Source of the DNA: JAIOQJ01 sp963718635
GTDB lineage: Bacteria; Planctomycetota; Planctomycetia; Gemmatales; Gemmataceae
Direction of reading: 5' to 3'
NCBI GenBank assembly: GCA_963718635.1
Contig: OY970367.1
Coordinates: 3,844,001-3,908,000, forward strand
DNA length: 64,000 nt
Under the pieces are notes generated by a model. It was not told the DNA's origin, ran no database searches, and saw only the letters and a list, made by a program, of their open reading frames with translations. Shown here piece by piece: positions 34,105 through 42,931 of this stretch. Position 1 is the first letter of the stretch. Each line of letters starts with the position of its first letter. The translations under genes and the position numbers were made by a program.

Positions 34105-36246
34105 TTACTTCTTCGTCGCCATCCGCAAGATCAGTTGCTGCATCTTCGTCATCGTCTCGTCCGGATGGGCATTCGCCTCGGCCAGGCAGCCTTTGCAACA
34201 AAGGAATACCGGTTGGCCTTTCACGACCACTTTATAGATCGGCCCCATCGTGCCGAGCGGGCTATCTTGATCGATGGCGCAGTAGAACTGGCTCTCGGCC
34301 AGCTTACGATCCTCCGGCGACAGCTTGGCCAATTGCACTTTCATCTTCGCCAGATCGCTGGGCGTCACGACGGCCAGCGCCGGCGCCGTCGGCGTCGGCG
34401 TCGAAGAAGACGATGAAGCGAATACTCCAGCCGATTGGAAGCTGCTGATCGTCATCTGTCGATCGAGTTCGAGCTTGAATTCATAGTTGATGGGCAGCGC
34501 TTTCTCACCCGTCATGCCCGGATCGACGCTGACATCCCAGCGCAACAGGTTGTTCGGCCTTTGTTCACGAAGATAAATGCCGTCTTTGCTCAGGTCGGGA
34601 GACGTCTTCAACAGACTTATCCCGACGGCATCGCTTTCGGCATGGGGGAGGCGATCCCAGACCTGCATCTTCACGCGCTCGGATTTGAAACTGCTGATGA
34701 GGATGCGGTATTCGAACCGCAGCGCCTGATTGCCGCCCTGCGTCGAGCGCGAGCGATCAACCATTTGGCGCTGCACCTGCAACTGCGGATCGATGCCAAA
34801 GCCGGCCGTGAAACTTTCACCGATGGCCACCAACGGCAGGCTCATCTGGCCCACAAAGTCGCTGCCGATGTACATCGTCGCATCGCCCGGCAACAGTATG
34901 TAATTGCTGCGGTTGACCAATTCCGCAAGCCGATACACATGTTGCGTGAGGATCGGCACCGCCTTGTAGTAATACTCGGGCGGCATGTCGATGCGCGTCA
35001 CTTCGATCACTTGCTCTTCAGTTCTTGAAGGGATCGTCAGCTTGTTGTTCAAATGGTAGGTGACGCTCGGCCCTTCACGGACCGCCATAAAGCATCCACG
35101 CTTGACCGCTTCGTCGGGATTGAGCAGTTCCCAAGACTGGTCGAGCGCAGCCGCCGTGTTCACGTGTCCAATGCCGCTGGCCTGCTTCCGCTCGTTGAAG
35201 TCCTTCTGCGCTTTCGAACGAAGATTCTTCACTTGCTCGTCGAGTTCGACGGCGTCGGTCTGGCGACCGGTGGCCGTGCCTCCCTTGGCAATCACGGCAA
35301 CTTGCAAGCTCTGCAGTTCCGGGGGAGCGGCATTGAGCATCGGCTTGGCGGTCGACAGAACCAGATTCACTCCGGACCAATCTTCACCGGTATGCTGAAC
35401 AACAGCGGCCAGATATTCGAGCTGGACTTGCTCCTTGGCAAGTTTGCCCGCGCGCAACTTGTATTGCGGCTGCCATGAAGCCGCATCCACCAAATAATTC
35501 AGCCGAATCTTTCCCGCACCGGCGTTTGCTTTTTCAACCACGACGACAGCATCGCGCTCGGTTCTGACTACCCCCGAAGTCAGTTCACTCAGTTTGCGCT
35601 GAGCAATCTCGGCCTTCTCCTGATTGGCCAATGTCTGCTGTTGCAAAGCGACGGCGGCCTTCGTCTTCTCCGCCCGCGTTTCCATGATGTACTTCGAGAG
35701 CGCGATCGTCGCCTCGGCGTTCAGGGCGCCCTTATCGGCCGCATGAACGGTGGTCACCGTCGTGAAGCTTTCCAACTTCCCCAGCAATTGCGTATCGCCC
35801 TGAATGGCGCGGGAGTCGGCTTCCAGTTTTTCCTTATTCGCTTGAAATTGTTTCAGTTCATCCTGAATTTTGCGCACATCGTCGCGCGTATCTTCGGGAA
35901 TCGCGCGCGTCCGAAAGCGCGTGATCATCACGCGCATTCCTTCCGAACCTTCTGCATAGAGCGAGGTAGTAATCGTCGTGGGCGGCAACGGCGATACGAC
36001 TAATTCCAGCGAACCCTGGCCCTCCGGGACGTCGACTTCACGAGTGATCAGCGCGCTGTTCGGATAGACCGTCACCGCCGTGACTCGGCTTGGAGCGATT
36101 TTGATCGGCTGCGCTGGTGAGTCAGCTTTCGCTTTTTCGGTCTTACCTTTTTCGACGGCTTGATTAGCAGTTGAAGGTTGCCCCTGCACGGTCAGTGCCA
36201 GGGCCAAGCTGCCCAAAAGCAGCCACGGGAAAGTGCGCTTGAACAT
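34105..36246 (-). CDS. Exported MuiA-like protein (DUF4139) with C-terminal Cys-rich module
   Basis: A mucoidy inhibitor MuiA family protein of 713 residues; the family's molecular function is unknown. MFKRTFPWLLLGSLALALTV is a signal peptide. The N-terminal DUF4140 domain begins SRVTAVTVYPNSALITREVD and continues into a coiled coil (KIQDELKQFQANKEKLEADS). The DUF4139 domain includes LNYLVDAASWQPQYKLRAG, GEDWSGVNLVLSTAKP and KLTIPSRTEEQVIEV. Unusually, after the barrel there is a linker rich in Ser, Pro and Ala, then about 75 residues with FYCAIDQDSPLGTMGPIYKV and PVFLCCKGCLAEANAHPDE, resembling metal-binding TRASH/heavy-metal modules. The start at 36246 has AAAGGA eight bases upstream. A cell-envelope role is likely. 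Confidence 0.88.
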   Translation of the reverse strand: MFKRTFPWLLLGSLALALTVQGQPSTANQAVEKGKTEKAKADSPAQPIKIAPSRVTAVTVYPNSALITREVDVPEGQGSLELVVSPLPPTTITTSLYAEGSEGMRVMITRFRTRAIPEDTRDDVRKIQDELKQFQANKEKLEADSRAIQGDTQLLGKLESFTTVTTVHAADKGALNAEATIALSKYIMETRAEKTKAAVALQQQTLANQEKAEIAQRKLSELTSGVVRTERDAVVVVEKANAGAGKIRLNYLVDAASWQPQYKLRAGKLAKEQVQLEYLAAVVQHTGEDWSGVNLVLSTAKPMLNAAPPELQSLQVAVIAKGGTATGRQTDAVELDEQVKNLRSKAQKDFNERKQASGIGHVNTAAALDQSWELLNPDEAVKRGCFMAVREGPSVTYHLNNKLTIPSRTEEQVIEVTRIDMPPEYYYKAVPILTQHVYRLAELVNRSNYILLPGDATMYIGSDFVGQMSLPLVAIGESFTAGFGIDPQLQVQRQMVDRSRSTQGGNQALRFEYRILISSFKSERVKMQVWDRLPHAESDAVGISLLKTSPDLSKDGIYLREQRPNNLLRWDVSVDPGMTGEKALPINYEFKLELDRQMTISSFQSAGVFASSSSSTPTPTAPALAVVTPSDLAKMKVQLAKLSPEDRKLAESQFYCAIDQDSPLGTMGPIYKVVVKGQPVFLCCKGCLAEANAHPDETMTKMQQLILRMATKK

Positions 36247-36478
36247 AAGCCGATCCTTTGGGACAGGAGAGAGAAGCGATCTTGGAAGCGGCTTCATCGT
36301 AACAGCCTGGATCGCAATCGCAAGAACCGAGTTGCAAATCTGTTACAAGCGTTGGATGCGGGACAGGGCTCCTCATTGCACATATCTAAGTGCTTTCATT
36401 AGTTTGGAGGCTGAAAAGCTCTTTGTGTCGGCCAAAGTCAATGAGACAACGGCTTAGCAAACTTAATACGATTCCAAC

Positions 36479-37618
36479 ATGCTCCCCATTTACCTCGATT
36501 ACAACGCCACCACGCCGATCGATCCGGCGGTGCGCAACGCGATGTTGCCCTTTCTCGATGAGCAGTTCGGCAACCCCTCGAGCACACACACTTACGGCAA
36601 AGCAGCAAGCCGGGCCATCGACAAAGCTCGCGGCCAGGTTGCCGCGTTGATCGGCGCTTCTTCTTCAGAGATTATCTTTACGGGCGGCGGCACCGAGGCC
36701 AGCAATCAGGTCATTAAGGGGGTGATGCTGAGAGGAAATTGGCAAGGCAATCATGTCATTATCAGCTCGATCGAACATCCGGCGACCTATCAGCCATGCG
36801 CTTATCTGCAAGCACTTGGCTGTATGGTGACCGAAGTGCCGGTTGATCGGGAGGGCTTAATTGATCCGGACGACGTTCGCCAAGCGATCACTTCAAAAAC
36901 CCGGCTTATCAGCATCATGCATTCGAACAATGAGATCGGCACGTTGCAGCCAATCCGTGAGATTGCCCGAATCGCACGCCAACAAGGCGTTTTGATGCAT
37001 ACGGATGCCGCCCAATCGGTTGGCAAAGTGGTCGTCGATGTTGAAGAGCTTGAACTCGATTTCCTCACCATTGCCGGTCATAAACTATATGCGCCAAAAG
37101 GGGTCGGAGCGTTGTACGTCCGTTCGGGCATCGATCTTCCTTCATTGCTGCACGGCGCCGGCCAAGAGGGAGGCAGACGGGCAGGCACTGAAAACGTGCC
37201 CTACCTGGTTGCATTAGGCAAGGCCGCGGAGATGGCCGAGCTCTCATTACCTCGCGCCACGCTTCAACTGGCGGCTTTACGCGACCGGCTGCAGTCTCAA
37301 CTGAGTGCAGCGTTTGGAAGTCGCTTGGTAATCAATGGGCATGCAAAGCGGCGCCTGCCGAATACGCTCAATGCCAGTTTTCTTGGGCATGTTGGCTCGG
37401 AATTATTGGAACAGATTCCCGAAATTGCGGCATCGACGGGGGCCGCCTGCCATGAAGGACACTTCATTGTGTCGCCCATCTTCAAAGCGCTCGGATTATC
37501 CGAGGAGGTCGGGCGCGGCGCTATCCGTCTGACGGTCGGTCGTTTCACGACGGAGGCTGAGGTAGATGAGGCGGCTAGATTGTTCGCTGCTCGCGCGATT
37601 ACAGTTGGTGCGGTCTGA
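36479..37618 (+). CDS. Cysteine desulfurase (NifS/IscS class V aminotransferase)
   Basis: A PLP enzyme that removes sulfur from cysteine for iron-sulfur clusters or thio-modification. MLPIYLDYNATTPIDPAVRN and FGNPSSTHTYGKAA form the N-terminal signature; TEASNQVIKG lies in the cofactor region. HSNNEIGTLQPI, HTDAAQSVGK, whose Asp pairs with the pyridine nitrogen, and TIAGHKLYAPKGVGAL, whose Lys binds PLP, follow. The sulfur-carrying Cys is in STGAACHEGH near residue 325; the usual SGSACxSG is altered but the cysteine is kept. RRAGTENVPYLV and GAIRLTVGRFTTEAEVD close the enzyme. 379 residues. No scaffold or tRNA-thiolation gene is adjacent, so the recipient is unknown. Confidence 0.92.
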   Translation: MLPIYLDYNATTPIDPAVRNAMLPFLDEQFGNPSSTHTYGKAASRAIDKARGQVAALIGASSSEIIFTGGGTEASNQVIKGVMLRGNWQGNHVIISSIEHPATYQPCAYLQALGCMVTEVPVDREGLIDPDDVRQAITSKTRLISIMHSNNEIGTLQPIREIARIARQQGVLMHTDAAQSVGKVVVDVEELELDFLTIAGHKLYAPKGVGALYVRSGIDLPSLLHGAGQEGGRRAGTENVPYLVALGKAAEMAELSLPRATLQLAALRDRLQSQLSAAFGSRLVINGHAKRRLPNTLNASFLGHVGSELLEQIPEIAASTGAACHEGHFIVSPIFKALGLSEEVGRGAIRLTVGRFTTEAEVDEAARLFAARAITVGAV

Positions 37619-37764
37619 ACGCGCTCGGGGCCATTTTCTTTGGATGTTTCCTATACCGATTGTGTGCAAGTTGAGGTAGGATTGAGTGTTAGTGTATCCT
37701 TGCATCTTTGACCCCGCTACACTTATGACCACCGACTCAACGCGCAGACAAACTCTGCCACGCC

Positions 37765-37974
37765 ATGGCCGAGCTTAGCGTCGTCTTCCCCGATTGGCGG
37801 ATCGGCCAGATGCTTGCTAATCTTGCCATGACGGCCGGCAATGCCGAAGCGGGCGCTGTCTGGGATTTGGAAGATGAGGAAGCTCTAGCGGCGGCCCGCC
37901 GTCTGATTGAACGAAATCGTAGGGATCGCCCGAATGCAGCTAATGCGGTCTCACGAGAGGCTGTTATCGCGTAA
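37765..37974 (+). CDS. Small conserved-looking hypothetical protein
   Basis: A 69-residue acidic-to-neutral protein beginning MAELSVVFPDWRIGQMLANL, then AVWDLEDEEALAAARRLIER. The combination of a short N-terminal strand with DWR-x-GQ, and a C-terminal WD-x-EDEE-x-x-AA-x-x-L helix, recalls small planctomycete proteins of unknown function. No ribosome-binding site is evident. It lies in the 400-base spacer between the desulfurase and the giant glycosyltransferase gene, on the same strand as both. No function is proposed. Confidence 0.5.
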   Translation: MAELSVVFPDWRIGQMLANLAMTAGNAEAGAVWDLEDEEALAAARRLIERNRRDRPNAANAVSREAVIA

Positions 37975-38034
37975 ATCAGGCTCTCAACCTTCGGAAACTT
38001 CCCGGCACGCGTTTATTTTCTGCACTACTATTGG

Positions 38035-41000
38035 ATGATTGATTCGGCGAATGCCCCGCTTTCAGCACTTTCATGGATGATTCGTTATCACCGTTGTTCT
38101 TTGGTTACGAGATCGTTGATGCGCCATCGTCTTCGCAAGGCCGTGATTCTGGTCACCGCAGCGATTTGCATCATCTATCTGCTTTATCGCGGAATTTACA
38201 CGCTTAACCTGACGACGACGTATGCCGTCTTCGCCTCCTTTTTGCTTTACTTCGCCGAGATCTACGGCGTTCTTGTCGTCTTGCTCTTCTTCCTGCAAGT
38301 ATGGGACACCCGCGAGCCGCCGCAGCAGCCGGTACTGAAGGGCCGGCTGGTCGATGTTTTCGTGCCCACTTACAACGAAGACCCCGACCTCTTGCGCACG
38401 ACGCTGCAAGCATGTATGCGCATGGACTACCCGCACCGCACTTTCCTGTGCGACGACGGCGGCACGGCCTTGCGCGTCAACGATCCCGAGAAAGGGCCCG
38501 GCGCCCGGGACCGCCAGGCGAAGATCAAAGCCATTTGCGATGAGCTTGGCGCCATCTACATCACCCGTCCGGACAATCGTCATGCGAAGGCCGGCAATCT
38601 GAACTATGCCTTCGAACAGACCAATGGCGAATTCATCATAATTTTCGATGCCGATCACGTTCCCGAACCGCATTTCATCTCGCGCTTGATCGGCTACTTC
38701 GCGGATGAAAAACTGGCGTTCGTGCAGACACCCCATGCCTTCTACAACTTCGAATCGTTTCAATCGGTCCACGATCCCGCACGCAACCTCTACTGGGAAG
38801 ATGGCCAGCTTTTTTACAAGGTGATTCAGCCGGGCCGCAACCGCTGGAATGCGCCCATCTTCGCCGGCAGCGCGGCCATGTTCCGCCGTAAGGCGCTCGA
38901 AGAAGTCGGCTACATCGCGACGGAAACCATCACCGAGGACATGCATACGGGCTTGCGGATGCATTCGCGCGGTTGGCGCTCGCTAGGAGTAAGCCAAAGG
39001 CTCATCGCCGGTCAGGCGGCCCCGGATGTGACGACCTTCCACACGCAGCGATTGCGCTGGGGCGAAGGCAACTTGAGCATCATGGCCCACGATAACCCGT
39101 TGACGACAAAAGGGCTCGGACTTGGCCAGCGTCTTTGTTACCTCGGCTCGATGATCCACTGGGCGGGCGGCGTTTTCAAACTCGCGATTTACTTCACGCC
39201 TTTGATGATGCTTATCTCCGGCGTTCCCCCCGTCAACCAGTTCACCTGGACGCTCTTTGGCTTGATGGCCGTCTATGTCCTCGCCAGCGTCTACGGGGTG
39301 AAGTACATATCGAACGGTCACGGCTCCTTCTGGCGCAATGAACTCTTCACCATGCTCGGTTTCTGGACGCAAGTCAAAGGGACGATGCGTGCCCTGTTCA
39401 TGCGCAAGTTTTCGCAGTTCGTGGTTACGAGCAAGCGCGGGCGCCAATCGAAATCGATCTGGCCCTTTATCCGGCCGCACTTCTATTTCATTGCCTTGAG
39501 CATTCTGGCTTTGTTCTGGGGTTGGGGCCGCGTGCTGTTCGGCATCTCGACCGACTTTTACAAGCCAATTCTGGCATCCTGCTGGGCGTTGTTTCATATG
39601 TCGCTCGCCTTTAGCTGCATCCGCCGCAGCCTCTGGCCCGAAGATAAGCGCTATGCCTATAGGCACACGGTTCATTTGCCCGTCGAATATGAATTGGCGA
39701 GCGGCGAAGGAAGCACCGCGCTCGGCTGCACCATCGACTTGAGCGAAGGAGGCTTGGCGGCCGTTGTTTATCGCCCTGTCTCCAAGGGGAGCCGACTAAG
39801 TCTGCGAATTCATGGGACCGGTGAGATTCTTGATGTCGATGCAACCGTCGTCTGGACACAAAAGCTCTCGCGCGAACGCAGCAACATTCCCGAGGAGGAA
39901 GGGGGCTATCGGCTTGGCATGCGCTTCGAAGACCTGCAGCCGAAGCAGTTCGACATCCTCAATCGCATCATCATGCACTACGCGGTGCCACGCATTTACG
40001 AACAATATCAGTCTCCCAAAGCCGGTTGGTTGCGGCGGCTTTGGGCGGCGCTAGGCCGAGGGCCGATTCGCCGGCGGACCGCGGCACGCGAACCCTATCG
40101 ACTCCCATTCCAGTTCGCCACGCAGCTCGGAACAGGACTGGCTGTCACGGAAGACATTAGCCGGGAAGCAGCAGTCGCGCTGCTTACCATTCCCCTGCCG
40201 CTGGGCACCGCGTGCGACTTCCGCATGCAGACGCCGACAGGGGAATTCGTTGGCCAGGCGGAAATTCTCCGTCAGGAAATCAGTATCTATGCAGCGCGCA
40301 AATATTACCGGACCGTCTTTGGCTTCACGCATTTCGAAGGGCAAGATCGTGTGGTTCTCGAGGACTTGCTCGGACCAATCGAGAAACGGCAGCACAGCAA
40401 AGCGCTAACCCCAATGCGAAAAGCGCTCAGGGTGCCAATGGGCAAGCAGACCGCACTTGCAGCCGCAGCGCTCGTTCCGTTCTTGTTCGTGGTCGCCTTT
40501 ACCTTTCGCATCGTCCATCGCGACGATTTGTTCTTGCGGGATTTGGTCGCGTCGAATGGAGCACCGACCGCCAAGCAATTTGAGCGTCTCGAACACGTCT
40601 ATGCCGCGACGCTGCAAGAAAGACACCCTTCGACTGATCGACTAGTTTTGCTCGTCAGCGCGCTTGCCAAGGCGGGGCGCGATGTCGATATGGACCAGGT
40701 GATGACGATCCTGGCATCGCGCGATCGCAAGAATCTCGATTTGCAAATCGCGCGGGCAAACGCCTTCCTGCACTCGCGGGACTACTCGCGTGCGCAGCAG
40801 GAGTACGAACGGCTCTTCCGTGAATTTCAGGAAGGAAATCTGCCGCCGGAAAAGAAACGCGAGATGCTCGTCGCTCTGGCGCGCAGCACGTTCCATGCAG
40901 GTGATATCGCCGGCGCGGGCAAGTTGTTCCACGAGTTGATCCAGGCCGATCCGAACGATCTCGCCTTGCGCTACGAGCTCGCCGGCGCGATGCTCAGTGC

Positions 41001-41820
41001 CCAAAAATATAATGAGGCGACGCGCGCCTACGAAGGCGTGACGCCCGACCGTAATGGCCGACTGTTGTTGGCCACGGCAGCGATGCTAACCAATGATCCG
41101 AACGAGGCCGAGCGCCAATGCGACCTGGTTCTGAAGTCCGACCCGCGCGACACCGAAGCGCAGTTTCTCAAAGCCGATGTATTGACCGCTCGCAAGAGCA
41201 CCTCGCAAGCGGAAGCGATCTACAACCGGCTACGCCGCATCAACCCCGGCGATCCGGTTATTCGCTCGCGCCTTGGCTTTATCGCTCTAAGCAGCAAGAA
41301 CTACGATCAGGGGCTGGCGCTATTCCAGCAACTTTGCGACGACGGGGCCGCCAACCCGGTCGATGTGAAAGGGTTCGTCGATGCCGCCGCCGGCGCCACA
41401 CAGTTGGCCGATTCTCATCGGGATACCTCGTTGCGAATCGCCGATCGCGCATTGACGGACTGGTCGGACGATGCCGTTTATCTGTCCCGCCTTGCTTGGG
41501 TTCTGCAGCGATTGAAAGAACTGGACAAGAGCGCTGAATTGCTCGAACGGGCAATGCAGATTGATTCAACCAACCCGCAACTAACCAGGCAATATGTGGG
41601 CGTGTTGTTTGAATCGGGCCAGCGAGAAAAGGCTCTGCCCTATCTCGAAAGCATGGAGAAGACGGCCGAAACGCGTGCCCTGCTGGCGGCAGTGTACCTC
41701 GATCAAAAGCGCGTATGTGAAAGCCGAAACCGAATGCCGGGCCATCTTGAAAGAGAAGCCGGGCGACCTTCCTGCTCTGCAACTTCTGGCCGGGTGCCTG
41801 AGCGGGCAGGGGAAGCATAA
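38035..41820 (+). CDS. Cellulose-synthase-like GT2 with PilZ domain and TPR tail, part 1 of 3
   Basis: First part of a protein of about 3,080 residues spanning 38035-47295. Two membrane helices precede the GT2 domain, which has the catalytic set of processive synthases: CDDGG (residue 140), FDADH (205), TITEDMH (300) and QRLRW (338). More membrane helices follow. A PilZ domain has RYAYR (near 538) and DLSEGG, the c-di-GMP binding residues, so activity is probably controlled by c-di-GMP. A second, degenerate PilZ-like stretch (near 690-790) and one more helix (near 805) lead into TPR repeats that should lie in the periplasm. The correct frame ends near 41705; the last 37 residues are out of frame. 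It probably makes and exports a beta-glucan-like polymer. The start could also be at 38077 or 38116. Confidence 0.92.
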   Translation: MIDSANAPLSALSWMIRYHRCSLVTRSLMRHRLRKAVILVTAAICIIYLLYRGIYTLNLTTTYAVFASFLLYFAEIYGVLVVLLFFLQVWDTREPPQQPVLKGRLVDVFVPTYNEDPDLLRTTLQACMRMDYPHRTFLCDDGGTALRVNDPEKGPGARDRQAKIKAICDELGAIYITRPDNRHAKAGNLNYAFEQTNGEFIIIFDADHVPEPHFISRLIGYFADEKLAFVQTPHAFYNFESFQSVHDPARNLYWEDGQLFYKVIQPGRNRWNAPIFAGSAAMFRRKALEEVGYIATETITEDMHTGLRMHSRGWRSLGVSQRLIAGQAAPDVTTFHTQRLRWGEGNLSIMAHDNPLTTKGLGLGQRLCYLGSMIHWAGGVFKLAIYFTPLMMLISGVPPVNQFTWTLFGLMAVYVLASVYGVKYISNGHGSFWRNELFTMLGFWTQVKGTMRALFMRKFSQFVVTSKRGRQSKSIWPFIRPHFYFIALSILALFWGWGRVLFGISTDFYKPILASCWALFHMSLAFSCIRRSLWPEDKRYAYRHTVHLPVEYELASGEGSTALGCTIDLSEGGLAAVVYRPVSKGSRLSLRIHGTGEILDVDATVVWTQKLSRERSNIPEEEGGYRLGMRFEDLQPKQFDILNRIIMHYAVPRIYEQYQSPKAGWLRRLWAALGRGPIRRRTAAREPYRLPFQFATQLGTGLAVTEDISREAAVALLTIPLPLGTACDFRMQTPTGEFVGQAEILRQEISIYAARKYYRTVFGFTHFEGQDRVVLEDLLGPIEKRQHSKALTPMRKALRVPMGKQTALAAAALVPFLFVVAFTFRIVHRDDLFLRDLVASNGAPTAKQFERLEHVYAATLQERHPSTDRLVLLVSALAKAGRDVDMDQVMTILASRDRKNLDLQIARANAFLHSRDYSRAQQEYERLFREFQEGNLPPEKKREMLVALARSTFHAGDIAGAGKLFHELIQADPNDLALRYELAGAMLSAQKYNEATRAYEGVTPDRNGRLLLATAAMLTNDPNEAERQCDLVLKSDPRDTEAQFLKADVLTARKSTSQAEAIYNRLRRINPGDPVIRSRLGFIALSSKNYDQGLALFQQLCDDGAANPVDVKGFVDAAAGATQLADSHRDTSLRIADRALTDWSDDAVYLSRLAWVLQRLKELDKSAELLERAMQIDSTNPQLTRQYVGVLFESGQREKALPYLESMEKTAETRALLAAVYLDQKRVCESRNRMPGHLEREAGRPSCSATSGRVPERAGEA

Positions 41821-42931
41821 AGAAGCGCTGGCCATGCTGATGGATCTGGCAGCGGAAAGGCCGAACGATCCCGACATTCCTTTATGGTTGGCGGAGGCAC
41901 TGCTCGCAAGCGGCGATTATCCGGCAGCACTGGCACGGTTTCGCACGATGCTGGAAGCCTCCTTCGAACAGCCGAGGCGGTGGGAGAATTTTATCAATGC
42001 CGCCGCCGGCATGAAGGTGTTGCCGCGCGAGCATCTGCCGTTGCTCCGTCGTATTGCCGAGCGGGCAACCCGTGAGATCGCCCAGCCGGAAGTGCTTTCA
42101 CGCCTGGCTTACATCTTGCTGCAGAACGGCGAGAAGCCACTAGCGCAGCCGCTGCTCGATCGAGCGATTGCCTTGAAACCGGCCGATGCTGCCCCGCGTA
42201 TTGAGATCGCCGGCGTGCTGGCGTTGGCAGGTCGCTACCGCGATGCACTTGCTATGTACGGGCGTGTGCCGCTTGCTCAACAAGATCCTCTTCGGTTAGT
42301 CACGCTCTATGCCGCCTTGGAAGATTGGCCGATGGCGGAGAAGCTCTGTTGGTCGGCATTGCAACAGACGCCGGACAACCGCGAACTCTGGCGTTGGCTG
42401 GCCGATGTCCTTAGCTGGAAAGGCGACTACGAGCGCTCGCTGGAGTGGTTCGCCAAGCTGCTTCGCGACAAGCCGGACGATGCTGATCTGTTGACGCGGA
42501 TCGCCGAAGTGACGCTCTGGAGCGGCAACGCCGCAGCCGCTCTGCCGAAGTTCGATGCGCTGTTGCAGCGATCGTTCGAGAATCCCCGATTGTGGGCCGG
42601 CTATCTGGCAGCGGCTGCGAATGCCGGCCAACTGGATCAAGATAATCTGCGCCTGATTTCTCGCATCAACGATCGCTTCAACGAAAGCGATGCTACTGCG
42701 GAAAAGCTGCATTCCGATTCCTTGTTCATCGCTCATCTGGCGCATGCACTTGCACGTTCAGGCTCAACCGCCCAGGCGGAGTCGCTGTTCGCTCGCGCGC
42801 TTGAGTTACCCGCACGTGATCTAACCGAACGTAAACAACTGGCGGGCATCCTCGCCGGTGCTAAGAAGTATAAGGAGTGCTTGCGTTATTCGATCGGCTT
42901 CCCATCGATACCGATGTCCGTTTGCGTTTGA
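41594..42931 (+). CDS. GT2-PilZ-TPR protein, part 2 of 3 (TPR region)
   Basis: Continuation of the TPR tail in a second frame from about 41705 (AYVKAETECRAILKEKPGDL). The join falls at an AAAA run (41705-41708). TPR-like helix pairs follow with LASGDYPAALARFRTMLEA, PLLDRAIALKPADAAPRIEI and the first full copy of the module signature WLADVLSWKGDYERSLEWF at 42395, then EVTLWSGNAAAALPKFDALL. The frame fails again at about 42877, where KYKE should be followed by VLALFDRLPIDTDV of part 3; one G appears to be missing in AAGGAG. The part has no start of its own. Confidence 0.85.
   Translation: MWACCLNRASEKRLCPISKAWRRRPKRVPCWRQCTSIKSAYVKAETECRAILKEKPGDLPALQLLAGCLSGQGKHKEALAMLMDLAAERPNDPDIPLWLAEALLASGDYPAALARFRTMLEASFEQPRRWENFINAAAGMKVLPREHLPLLRRIAERATREIAQPEVLSRLAYILLQNGEKPLAQPLLDRAIALKPADAAPRIEIAGVLALAGRYRDALAMYGRVPLAQQDPLRLVTLYAALEDWPMAEKLCWSALQQTPDNRELWRWLADVLSWKGDYERSLEWFAKLLRDKPDDADLLTRIAEVTLWSGNAAAALPKFDALLQRSFENPRLWAGYLAAAANAGQLDQDNLRLISRINDRFNESDATAEKLHSDSLFIAHLAHALARSGSTAQAESLFARALELPARDLTERKQLAGILAGAKKYKECLRYSIGFPSIPMSVCV

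Noticed and set aside
34105..35478. Long plus-strand frames opposite the MuiA-like gene
   Set aside because: High-GC antisense shadows without motifs.
41594..42931. Programmed frameshifting to make the GT2-TPR protein
   Set aside because: No slippery heptamer with a following structure is shared by the breaks, they differ in direction, and breaks occur in many unrelated genes, so sequence error is simpler.
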